Origin: Collinsella sp. AF02-46-1
GTDB lineage: Bacteria; Actinomycetota; Coriobacteriia; Coriobacteriales; Coriobacteriaceae
DNA length: 6,114 bases
Reading direction: 5' to 3'
Assembly (NCBI GenBank): GCA_934876235.1
Contig: CAKXKM010000022.1
Span: forward strand, 18,079 to 24,192
The position numbers were made by a program, and so were the translations under genes. Positions 1-5,568 of the stretch are shown here, piece by piece; the stretch's first letter is position 1, and each line of letters begins with the position of its first letter. Under the pieces are notes generated by a model, which was given only the letters and a program-made list of their open reading frames with translations, ran no database searches and was not told the DNA's origin.

Positions 1-940
1 AGCTTACGTAGTTCAGACGCATGGTGAGGTTATAGGTGTAGGTAAAGATCATGACGAGCGAGCCGGCCGAGATGCCAAACCACGCGTTGCCGCCCGCCAC
101 GAACACACTCACCACGGCCATGGTGATGACGATAAGGCCCGAGGTCGTAAAGTTGCGCTGCATCATGGCGTGCATCGAGACCGTCTCGGCGTCGCGCGCG
201 GCACGATCGGCGGCGTCGAACAGATCGCGTTCAAAGTCCTCGCGCCCGCAGGTCTTGACGGCCAAGATGTTCGTGACCGCGTCGGAGAGCACGCCCGAGA
301 GCTTGTTCTGGGCGGCGGACGTCGCGGCCGAAAGCGGCATGATGCGCTTGTACATAAGCCAGACAAACGCGATGTAGACGACCATGATGCACACCAGGAT
401 CACGGTAAACGTCGGCACCACCGGGGCGAGTGCGGCCACGGTGCAGATGACCGAGGTGATGGTGGGGATGAGCGAATACACCGTCACGTCGACCAGACCG
501 GTGTAGCCGCTCATAAAACGGCTTGTCTGGCTCACAAGCGATCCGCCAAAGCGGCTGGTATGGAATGTCATGGATTGGTTGGAGAGTGTGTCAAAGCACA
601 GGCGCGCCAGGTGATAGTTGCCCGCGATCTCGAGCTTGTAGACGGTGTAGTCCTGCAGCTTGGAGAGGATCTGGCCCACCAGGTTGACGAGCACGAGCGC
701 CAGAATGTAGGGACCGAAGACCTCAAACACCTGGTCACCCGCCACGGGACCGGCTTGAACGCGGTCGACAATGAGGGCCATCACATAGGTATTGGCAAAC
801 GTCAGCAAAAAGATGTAGCCCGCCGACGAGAACACCGAGAGAAAGACAATCAGCGGCTGCGTGCGCGTGACATCCCAAAAACGCTGTAGCGTGCGGCGCA
901 CGGTGGAGCGTTTGAGCGGGCTGGTGCTTCTCTGAGACAT
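1..940 (-). CDS. ABC exporter, N-terminal transmembrane domain (partial, runs off window)
   Basis: This is the first 313 codons of an ABC transporter of the exporter type, in which a six-helix membrane domain is fused to a C-terminal ATPase. The ATPase half would lie beyond base 1, so no Walker or signature motif is visible. Hydrophobic segments fall near residues 28-56, 72-96, 150-173, 175-197, 267-283 and 288-305, the six-helix pattern of the family. Residues 118-146 (FHTSRFGGSLVSQTSRF within them) resemble the first cytoplasmic coupling region. Residues 215-238 (SGVLSDAVTNILAVKTCGRE) match the second, the usual 'G.l.e.l.gi..vK..g.E' segment. The ATG at 940-938 is preceded by AAAGGA at a good distance. 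The substrate cannot be told. Exporters of this kind often act as heterodimers encoded in pairs, so a partner gene may follow. The family call is firm; the exact function is unknown. Confidence 0.9.
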   Translation of the reverse strand, partial: MSQRSTSPLKRSTVRRTLQRFWDVTRTQPLIVFLSVFSSAGYIFLLTFANTYVMALIVDRVQAGPVAGDQVFEVFGPYILALVLVNLVGQILSKLQDYTVYKLEIAGNYHLARLCFDTLSNQSMTFHTSRFGGSLVSQTSRFMSGYTGLVDVTVYSLIPTITSVICTVAALAPVVPTFTVILVCIMVVYIAFVWLMYKRIMPLSAATSAAQNKLSGVLSDAVTNILAVKTCGREDFERDLFDAADRAARDAETVSMHAMMQRNFTTSGLIVITMAVVSVFVAGGNAWFGISAGSLVMIFTYTYNLTMRLNYVS

Positions 941-986
941 GGGCTTCCTTTCGCGTCTGATAGGGCGAAACGCCATTGTTGCACAT

Positions 987-1000
987 TGAAGCGCACTTCA
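987..1000. promoter_or_regulatory. Short inverted repeat upstream of the ABC exporter gene
   Basis: TGAAG and CTTCA arms (5 bp) flank CGCA, about 47 bases upstream of the exporter start codon and downstream of the rmuC terminator. A local operator is possible, since many exporter operons have one. I found no convincing -35/-10 pair to anchor it, and 5-bp arms occur by chance, so this is a weak call. Confidence 0.2.
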
Positions 1001-1015
1001 GGCAAGCACGATGCG

Positions 1016-1054
1016 AAAAGCAGCGGGGCATCCGCGTTTGCGCCGGCGCCCCGC
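1016..1054 (-). terminator. Probable intrinsic terminator of rmuC
   Basis: Read on the minus strand, GCGGGGC (1054-1048) pairs with GCCCCGC (1029-1023). The 18-base interior can itself pair (CCGGCG with CGCGG, one bulge). TGCTTTT follows directly. It begins 13 bases after the rmuC stop codon, which is where a terminator is expected. The U-run is only four bases long, so termination may be partial. Confidence 0.6.
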
Positions 1055-1067
1055 CGTCTTGTTGCAA

Positions 1068-2423
1068 TTAGTCCTCGTCTTCTTGGTCTGTGGGAAAGCC
1101 CGCGGGCGTGAGCCCCAAGATCTCATCGGCTTGGTCGGCGTCTTCCAGCGCGTCGATGTCCTTGAGCTTGCGCTCCATGACGTTGGTGCGCGTGGTAATG
1201 ATGCCCTCGACCGTTTTGCCCGCGGTCTCGATCTGCTGCTGGACGCGGCGCAGCGCCTTTTGATAGCGCGGCAGCTCGGCCTTGACAGCGGAGAGCACGC
1301 GCAGTACATCGTCGGTGCGTTTTTGCAGCTTAAACGTTTGGTAACTCATCTGCAGGCTGTTGAGAATGGCCGCCATGGTGCTAGGGCCGGCAACGTTGAC
1401 ATGATAGTCGCGGCCCAGGGTCTCGATAAGCCCGGGGCGGCTGACGACCTCAGCGTACAGCCCCTCAAACGGAACGAACATGATGCCAAAGTTGGTGGTC
1501 ACGGGCACGCTCAGATACTTTTCGCAGATGTCCTTTGCCTCACGCTTGACCATAGCGTCAAGCGTCTTGCGCGCGGCGGCGACGGCATCCGCGTCGCCCG
1601 ACTCCTGGGCATCGAGCAGATGCTCGTACGCGTCGCCCGGGAATTTGGAGTCAATCGGCAGCAGTACGGGGTCGCCCTCGTCTACCGGCAGCTTGACGGC
1701 AAACTCAACACGCTCCGAGGCGCCGGGCTTGGTGGCAACGTTTTCCAGATACTGATCGGGTGTGAGGATATCCGCCAGGATCGCGCCCAGCTGCACCTCG
1801 CCCAAAATGCCGCGCGCCTTGACGTTACCCAGCACGCGCTTAAGGTCGCCCACGCCAGTGGCGATAGATTGCATGTCGCCCAGGCCCTTGTACACGGCCT
1901 CGAGCTGGTCGCTCACCTGCTTAAACGATGCAGACAGACGGTCGTTGAGCGTGCGAGAGAGCTTCTCGTCCACCGTCGCACGCATCTGATCGAGCTGCAC
2001 GTTGTTGTCTTTGCGGATGGCGCCCAGCTGAGCATCGACCGTCTCGCGCACCTTGTCCAGGCGATGCTCGATGCCCTCGCGATTGGCGCCGAGCTGTTGG
2101 GCCGTCTCACGGCGCAGGTCATCCATCCGGTCACCAGCTTGCGAGAACTCGCGTGCGATGGCCAGGTAACGTTGCTGCTCCACGGCCGCATCGGTCGTCT
2201 GCTGCTGCGCGATGGCATTGGCCGTGCGGCGTGTTTCGGCCAGCGCGACGTTCAGGGCATCGAGCGCGTTGTTGGCCTGCTCGAGTGCTGCCAGCGTTTC
2301 CGCGCTACTGTCGCCACGCTCCCGCAACTCGGCACGAAGGCCCTTGAGCTGCAGGGCACAGGCCGCAGCGACCCCCACCGCCACCAAAGCAATCACAATA
2401 AGTGCAATATCAATTGCAGACAT
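1068..2423 (-). CDS. rmuC: DNA recombination protein RmuC
   Basis: RmuC family protein of 451 residues, close to the 475 of E. coli RmuC. The family is annotated as limiting recombination at inverted repeats, and its core is related to the PD-(D/E)XK nuclease fold; the biochemical activity is poorly defined. Residues 3-25 form one N-terminal membrane anchor. Residues 28-190 are rich in Ala, Glu, Gln and Leu, as in a long coiled coil. The core starts near residue 203 with ARGILGEVQLGAIL. It contains the signature IDSKFP at 257-262, then FGIMFVPFEGLYAEV and GPSTMAAILNSLQMSYQTF. The C-terminus is strongly acidic. I chose the ATG at 2423-2421 because the anchor then starts at once and GGAG lies just upstream, though only three bases away. 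An in-frame ATG at 2453 and TTG at 2456 have no ribosome site. No strong promoter is visible, so transcription from the preceding small gene is possible. Confidence 0.92.
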   Translation of the reverse strand: MSAIDIALIVIALVAVGVAAACALQLKGLRAELRERGDSSAETLAALEQANNALDALNVALAETRRTANAIAQQQTTDAAVEQQRYLAIAREFSQAGDRMDDLRRETAQQLGANREGIEHRLDKVRETVDAQLGAIRKDNNVQLDQMRATVDEKLSRTLNDRLSASFKQVSDQLEAVYKGLGDMQSIATGVGDLKRVLGNVKARGILGEVQLGAILADILTPDQYLENVATKPGASERVEFAVKLPVDEGDPVLLPIDSKFPGDAYEHLLDAQESGDADAVAAARKTLDAMVKREAKDICEKYLSVPVTTNFGIMFVPFEGLYAEVVSRPGLIETLGRDYHVNVAGPSTMAAILNSLQMSYQTFKLQKRTDDVLRVLSAVKAELPRYQKALRRVQQQIETAGKTVEGIITTRTNVMERKLKDIDALEDADQADEILGLTPAGFPTDQEDED

Positions 2424-2547
2424 AAACTCCGCCCAACAAACCCAATCGATCATCAATCAAAACCGCGATCAATCTTACCCCGCCACACACACGGATCACT
2501 CACTGCCTTGCAGACAAATTTCTCTTAGAGCCGCGGACGCTAAAACG

Positions 2548-2982
2548 CTAACTCTCCCAGCCGGCGCGGATGGTTGTTATGACGTCATCTAGGCGCTGGC
2601 CCAGGGCCGCTAGATGTTGGAGCACCTCGTTGGGCGATGCACCGTTGAGGATGCACGTGAGGGCATACGACGCCAGAAAGATGGCCGCAAGCCCCAACGG
2701 GATGAGCACGATCATCGCCAACGTACGCAGGCGCTGGGCCCAGCGACGGCGACGCGCACGATGCTTGTCGAACGCGAGCTCCTGCGCATATGAATCTTGC
2801 TGTACGGAATAGGCCTCTGGCGCCGATTCACACCCGGGCACAGCTGCAGGTACAGCAGCGGGCACGACGTTTTGCACGGGCGCCTGGTTGGCAACCCCTT
2901 GCATTTGCATCTCCATGAGTCGTTGCTGCTGACGCAGCATGCGCTCAGCTTGTTGCTGCGGAGTCTCAAGAAACAGATCCAT
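2548..2982 (-). CDS. Small single-pass membrane protein of unknown function
   Basis: I do not recognise this 144-residue protein. Its N-terminal 30 residues are rich in Gln, Met, Leu and Arg (LETPQQQAERMLRQQQRLME) and look like a short amphipathic or coiled-coil helix. A low-complexity Pro/Ala/Val stretch follows (about 34-50), then a very basic patch at 73-86 (KHRARRRRWAQRLR). One membrane helix spans roughly 87-112, and a 30-residue tail contains a possible amphipathic helix (NEVLQHLAALGQRLDDVITTI). By the positive-inside rule the N-terminal part should be cytoplasmic. The ATG start at 2982 has GGAGG five bases upstream; an in-frame TTG four codons earlier would overlap that ribosome site and is unlikely. 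It lies 124 bases ahead of rmuC with no terminator between them, so cotranscription is plausible. A real gene is supported by the ribosome site and the ordered composition; function is unknown. Confidence 0.75.
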   Translation of the reverse strand: MDLFLETPQQQAERMLRQQQRLMEMQMQGVANQAPVQNVVPAAVPAAVPGCESAPEAYSVQQDSYAQELAFDKHRARRRRWAQRLRTLAMIVLIPLGLAAIFLASYALTCILNGASPNEVLQHLAALGQRLDDVITTIRAGWES

Positions 2983-3233
2983 GCTGGCCTCCAAAATCGG
3001 AGCATTCGACGCTTACGACCAGCATCCCGCACCGCCATGACCGCGACAACGCAATCGCCGGCAATAGCCACAAAGTTTCTTTTGCTCAAAAGCTGTCGAA
3101 AAGCTCAACAACTCCCCTACCAGCACTTTCTCTGAGCTTTTTTCGCCAGCAATCTTTTGGCCTTCCACTCTTACGCCAACTGACCAAAATCTAACCAAAA
3201 GCTTGACGAAAATTGTGGAGACCGGGACCCCAC
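2983..3233. other. Gene-free leader region with phased A-tracts and short inverted repeats
   Basis: This is the upstream part of the 441-base gap between the small membrane protein and rubrerythrin. It is richer in A/T than its surroundings. It holds repeated CTTTTG/CAAAAG words: a 14-bp inverted repeat CTTTTG-CT-CAAAAG at 3079-3092; AAAAGCT twice, 11 bp apart (3088 and 3099); AAAAGCTCA (3099-3107) facing TGAGCTTTT (3133-3141); CTTTTGG (3154-3160) facing CCAAAAG (3195-3201); and CT(G/A)ACCAAAA twice, 11 bp apart (3180 and 3191). No coding sequence with a ribosome site is convincing. The small gene's promoter should lie here, but no good -35/-10 pair stands out. Confidence 0.5.
2988..2992 (-). 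promoter_or_regulatory. Shine-Dalgarno site fixing the start of the small membrane protein
   Basis: GGAGG on the minus strand ends five bases before the ATG at 2982-2980. This decides for that ATG over the in-frame TTG at 2994, whose codons would overlap the site. Confidence 0.75.
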
Positions 3234-3264
3234 AAAAACGTGCCGCCCCAAAAAGGGGCGGCAC
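3234..3264 (-). terminator. Strong intrinsic terminator downstream of rubrerythrin
   Basis: A perfect 10-bp stem, GTGCCGCCCC against GGGGCGGCAC, closes a five-base loop. On the minus strand it is followed by G and five T. It lies about 160 bases past the rubrerythrin stop and would end that transcript. A T-run also exists on the plus-strand side (3271-3276), but it is six bases from the stem and there is no plus-strand gene to end, so the minus reading is preferred. Confidence 0.8.
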
Positions 3265-3314
3265 ACAACCTTTTTTATCAGCTTTTCTGTATCGAGCACG
3301 CGACGACCCAACGC

Positions 3315-3404
3315 CGGAGCGCAAGGCGGGGAAATACCTTTACCTCGCGCGACTCTGCGAAGCCGTGAGCGAGAGGGAAAGGTATTTCCCCGCCCTGCGC
3401 TCCG
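3315..3404. repeat. Long inverted repeat (27-base arms) in the 3' region of rubrerythrin
   Basis: CGGAGCGCA (3315-3323), one mismatch, then a 17-base arm from GGCGGGG to CCTTT (3325-3341) is mirrored by the complementary 17-base arm (3378-3394), one mismatch, then TGCGCTCCG (3396-3404). The 36-base interior has a further CTCGC/GCGAG pair (3344-3348 with 3369-3373). Transcribed, it would fold into a very stable hairpin starting 19 bases after the rubrerythrin stop and ahead of the terminator. It has no U-run of its own, so it is not a simple terminator. A repeated intergenic palindrome (REP or MITE type) or a 3'-end stability element are the likeliest readings. I see no clear flanking target duplication. 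Confidence 0.85.
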
Positions 3405-3423
3405 CAGCAGCCAGCGTCACGCG

Positions 3424-3963
3424 CTAGTAGTTCACCACCTGCTCCTCAAAGTACGCCTTGGGGTGGTTACACACCGGGCACACCTCAGGTGCCTCGGCAC
3501 CAACGTGCAGATGTCCGCAGTTCAGGCACTTCCACACCTTTACGCCCTCACGCTCAAACACCTCGCCCGACTCGATGCGCTCGACGAGCTTGTTGTAGCG
3601 CTCCTCGTGGGCCTTCTCGACGGCGGCGACACCACGGAACTTTGCGGCAATCTCGGCAAAGCCCTCTTCCTCGGCGGTCTTGGCAAACTCGTCGTACATC
3701 GTGGTCCACTCGTAGTTCTCACCCGCGGCGGCATCGCGCAGATTGTCCAGGGTATCGGGGACGGCGCCATCGTGCAGATACTTAAACCACAGTTTGGCGT
3801 GCTCGGACTCGTTGCCAGCCGTCTCGGCAAAGATGTTCGAGATCTGAACGTAGCCGTCCTTCTTTGCCTTGGAGGCATAGTAGCGATACTTGGTGTGTGC
3901 CTGGGACTCACCGGCAAAAGCGGTCTCGAGGTTCTTCTTGGTTTGGGAATTCTCAAAATCCAT
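3424..3963 (-). CDS. rbr: Rubrerythrin (diiron peroxide reductase)
   Basis: Cytoplasmic rubrerythrin of 179 residues (the Desulfovibrio protein has 191). The family reduces hydrogen peroxide to water in anaerobes, taking electrons through its rubredoxin-like domain. The N-terminal ferritin-like four-helix domain keeps the expected diiron ligands: Glu19 (FAGES), Glu52 with His55 (NESEH), Glu82 and Glu85 (GENYE), and Glu116 with His119 (VEKAH). The C-terminal domain has the rubredoxin-type Fe(Cys)4 site, Cys146-X2-Cys149 and Cys162-X2-Cys165 (CLNCG, CPVC). I chose the ATG at 3963, with AAGGGA about nine bases upstream; the in-frame TTG six codons earlier would sit inside that ribosome site. It follows the MutY-like gene after 114 bases with no clear terminator between them, and may have its own weak promoter. 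The family and domain assignment are very secure; peroxide as physiological substrate is from family knowledge. Confidence 0.97.
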   Translation of the reverse strand: MDFENSQTKKNLETAFAGESQAHTKYRYYASKAKKDGYVQISNIFAETAGNESEHAKLWFKYLHDGAVPDTLDNLRDAAAGENYEWTTMYDEFAKTAEEEGFAEIAAKFRGVAAVEKAHEERYNKLVERIESGEVFEREGVKVWKCLNCGHLHVGAEAPEVCPVCNHPKAYFEEQVVNY

Positions 3964-3971
3964 AGGTGTAC

Positions 3972-3978
3972 TTCCCTT
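3972..3978 (-). promoter_or_regulatory. Shine-Dalgarno site fixing the rubrerythrin start
   Basis: AAGGGAA on the minus strand lies eight bases before the ATG at 3963-3961. It rules out the in-frame TTG at 3981, whose own codons include the site. Confidence 0.65.
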
Positions 3979-3986
3979 CAACGCAT

Positions 3987-4009
3987 GCCGCCCGTAGGCT
4001 TCGAGCGGC
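3987..4009 (-). promoter_or_regulatory. Hairpin in the rubrerythrin leader, next to the ribosome site
   Basis: On the minus strand GCCGCTCG (4009-4002) pairs with CGGGCGGC (3994-3987) over eight positions, including one G-U, around a seven-base loop. It ends eight bases before the AAGGGAA ribosome site. No T-run follows (ATGCGTTG comes next), so it is not a terminator for the upstream gene. A role in mRNA stability or translation is possible. Confidence 0.5.
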
Positions 4010-4037
4010 CTCGTCTTTAGGATGCCCTCATGTCGGA

Positions 4038-4066
4038 AATCTAAACCTTACAATCCTGTTCTTCAG
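4038..4066 (-). promoter_or_regulatory. Possible promoter of rubrerythrin
   Basis: On the minus strand CTGAAG (4066-4061) and TAGATT (4043-4038) are 17 bases apart, with four of six matches in the -10 box and a poor -35. AAATCT (4037-4042) and AGATTT (4065-4070) form an inverted repeat that overlaps both boxes, which could be a regulator site. This is weak: the region could equally be transcribed only by read-through from the gene upstream. Confidence 0.3.
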
Positions 4067-4077
4067 ATTTGCACGGG

Positions 4078-4983
4078 CTAGATGCTCAGCCAGCGATCGC
4101 CCTCGGCTCGGCAAAAGCCCTCACGCTCCAGGTCGGCCAGAATGCCCGCGACAAGCTCGCGCTCGACCGGTCCGCGCCCAGCCGCCGCTTCCATATCGTT
4201 AACGCCCACCACGGCATCAGCAAGCATAATCCCCGCCGGTTGGCCATCGCGCGCTGCCAGCAACATGCGCACGATATGCGCGCGCTTTTGGCGACGTGAG
4301 CCCTCAAACTTTGATTGACGGCTATAGCCCGCCGAGCGCCTGGACGGATTGGGCAACGTCTTTTTTAGATATGCGCCGTAATCCAGCAACGCGTAATACC
4401 ACGCGCGCGGCGTGTCGGCATCATCGAGCGGCACGGCAAAGGGAGCGATCTCGTCGGTCGCCGCACCGGGGACCGCCGGACAGGCCGCCTGAATCAGCGG
4501 CACCAGCTCGCGGTCGGGAACAGCCGGTACATCGGGAAAGAAGTGATGCAGAAAGACCGTGCGCACGTTGGTCTCCAGATACACGCCTGGAAGGTCAAAC
4601 GCAAACGACCGGATACCTTGCGCCGTTGCCGGGCCAATACCAGGCAGAGCGACCAAGTCACGCGTCTCACGCGGAAACTCACCGTCCCAGTCCTCCACAA
4701 CGCGCTGAGCGGCCTTGTGGAGCGCCAGAGCGCGTCGGTTGTAGCCCATGCCCTGCCAAGCGTCCAAAACATCGGAAGGCGCGGCTTGGGCAAGCGCCTG
4801 CACGGTCGGAAAGCGATCGAGCCACGCCGGCATACGCGTCTCCACGCGTGGCACCTGTGTTTGCTGCAACATGACCTCAGAAAGCCAAATGATGTACGGA
4901 TCGCGCGTGCGGCGCCACGGAAGGTCGCGATAACGCAGGACCCCTTCCGAACGAATCATCGAACGAAAGGGGTCCTGAATCAT
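4078..4983 (-). CDS. MutY-like A/G-specific adenine glycosylase, short form without Fe-S site
   Basis: HhH-GPD DNA glycosylase of the MutY type, 301 residues (E. coli MutY has 350). MutY removes adenine opposite 8-oxoguanine. Visible motifs are LPWRRTRDPYIIWLSEVMLQQTQV (21-44; Glu36 aligns with the catalytic Glu of MutY), WQGMGYNRRALALHKAA (76-92), and the helix-hairpin-helix LVALPGIGPATAQGI (110-124). Two points are odd. The segment YLETNVRTVF (135-144) has Glu137 where MutY has its catalytic Asp. The four cysteines that bind [4Fe-4S] are all missing; residues 212-234 instead read NPSRRSAGYSRQSKFEGSRRQ. The C-terminus (about 246-301) is short and looks winged-helix-like, not the Nudix-like domain that recognises 8-oxoguanine. 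AAGGAG sits seven bases before the ATG. The gene starts 21 bases after the Rrf2 stop, so an operon is likely. Superfamily is certain; adenine specificity is inferred and open to doubt. Confidence 0.88.
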   Translation of the reverse strand: MIQDPFRSMIRSEGVLRYRDLPWRRTRDPYIIWLSEVMLQQTQVPRVETRMPAWLDRFPTVQALAQAAPSDVLDAWQGMGYNRRALALHKAAQRVVEDWDGEFPRETRDLVALPGIGPATAQGIRSFAFDLPGVYLETNVRTVFLHHFFPDVPAVPDRELVPLIQAACPAVPGAATDEIAPFAVPLDDADTPRAWYYALLDYGAYLKKTLPNPSRRSAGYSRQSKFEGSRRQKRAHIVRMLLAARDGQPAGIMLADAVVGVNDMEAAAGRGPVERELVAGILADLEREGFCRAEGDRWLSI

Positions 4984-5004
4984 ATCTATGCTCCTTATGC
5001 GGCG

Positions 5005-5490
5005 CTATTCCTCCCGGCATGTATACGCACAGGTGGCGTACTCGGGAAACGCTTCGCGGTCGGCGAACTTGGGATCGACGGCCGGGAACTGGCGGTGAGC
5101 GACGATGTCGCCGAGCGAAACGGAATCGAGGTAGTCGCGCATCAACGCTTGAGCTCCGGCCCACAGGGGATGATAGCAGCACGTGCCCATGCGCGCACAG
5201 TCGCCATCGGGTGCGGTGCAATCATTCATAACCATAGGGCCCTGAACGGCCTCGACGACCTGACGAATGGTGACGTCGTCCGGACTGACCTTGAGACGCA
5301 TGCCACCGTGGACGCCACGCAGGCTCTCCACAATACCGGCCTGGACCAAACCGTGCTGAATCGAGCGGGCAAACGAATACGGAACATTGACCTCTTCGGC
5401 AGCGGTGCGAACAGAAAGCAAACGCTCCGGATCCTCGGCAAGCATCGCCAGCATACGAAGGGCGTAATCAGTCTTCCTCGATATGTCCAT
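5005..5490 (-). CDS. Rrf2 family transcriptional regulator with putative Fe-S cysteines
   Basis: Rrf2 family DNA-binding regulator of 161 residues, the family of IscR, NsrR and CymR. The winged helix covers about residues 1-85: MDISRKTDYALRML, then the helix-turn-helix (LLSVRTAAEEVNVPYSFARSI), then the wing SLRGVHGGMRL at 56-66, and VTIRQVVEAVQGP. Three cysteines in the sensor position, Cys91-X6-Cys98-X5-Cys104, are spaced much like the cluster ligands of IscR (C-X5-C-X5-C), with Cys105 adjacent. This suggests an iron-sulfur sensor of iron, oxygen or nitric oxide. A C-terminal extension adds Cys154-X3-Cys158. The ATG at 5490 has AAAGGGG four bases upstream. It heads a likely operon with the MutY-like gene and may control it and itself from the palindromes upstream. 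The family is certain; cluster binding and the signal sensed are inference. Confidence 0.93.
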   Translation of the reverse strand: MDISRKTDYALRMLAMLAEDPERLLSVRTAAEEVNVPYSFARSIQHGLVQAGIVESLRGVHGGMRLKVSPDDVTIRQVVEAVQGPMVMNDCTAPDGDCARMGTCCYHPLWAGAQALMRDYLDSVSLGDIVAHRQFPAVDPKFADREAFPEYATCAYTCREE

Positions 5491-5515
5491 TTTTCCCCTT
5501 TCAAGGAATACGAAC

Positions 5516-5542
5516 AGCTCGAACGAGCTCCGGGGCCGAGCT
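5516..5542 (-). promoter_or_regulatory. Two mutually exclusive hairpins in the Rrf2 leader
   Basis: AGCTCG (5516-5521) and CGAGCT (5524-5529) form a perfect 6-bp inverted repeat with a two-base gap. The second arm overlaps AGCTC (5526-5530), which can instead pair with GAGCT (5538-5542) across a seven-base loop. Only one of the two can form at a time. The block ends 14 bases before the Rrf2 ribosome site. A two-base loop is too tight for RNA without opening one pair, so a DNA operator is an alternative reading. Confidence 0.35.
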
Positions 5543-5568
5543 TGTGTCGAGACGCTAAATGACCGCTA

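Noticed and set aside
170..889. A 239-codon open frame on the plus strand
   Set aside because: It is opposite the ABC exporter gene, whose six membrane helices and coupling regions are plain. The antisense product is His/Arg/Asp-rich with no family features.
1011..2528. A 505-codon open frame on the plus strand, opposite rmuC
   Set aside because: It mirrors the rmuC gene, has no ribosome site or recognisable domain, and long antisense frames are expected where G+C-rich codon use avoids TTA, CTA and TCA. RmuC on the other strand has clear family motifs.
3240..3276. Terminator acting on the plus strand
   Set aside because: The T-run on that side is six bases away from the stem and no plus-strand gene precedes it.
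3013..3427. Open frames of 103 codons (minus) and 74 codons (plus) in the gap before rubrerythrin
   Set aside because: They run through the terminator and the long inverted repeat or its flanks, have no ribosome site and show no protein-like organisation.
4078..4983. The MutY-like gene as a pseudogene because of its missing cysteines
   Set aside because: The frame is intact with a good ribosome site, and the altered segments are ordered and replaced by a distinct motif, which fits divergence more than decay.
4543..5562. A 339-codon open frame on the plus strand
   Set aside because: It runs across the MutY-like gene, the Rrf2 gene and their leader, so it cannot be a unit with those genes, and its protein is compositionally a shadow.
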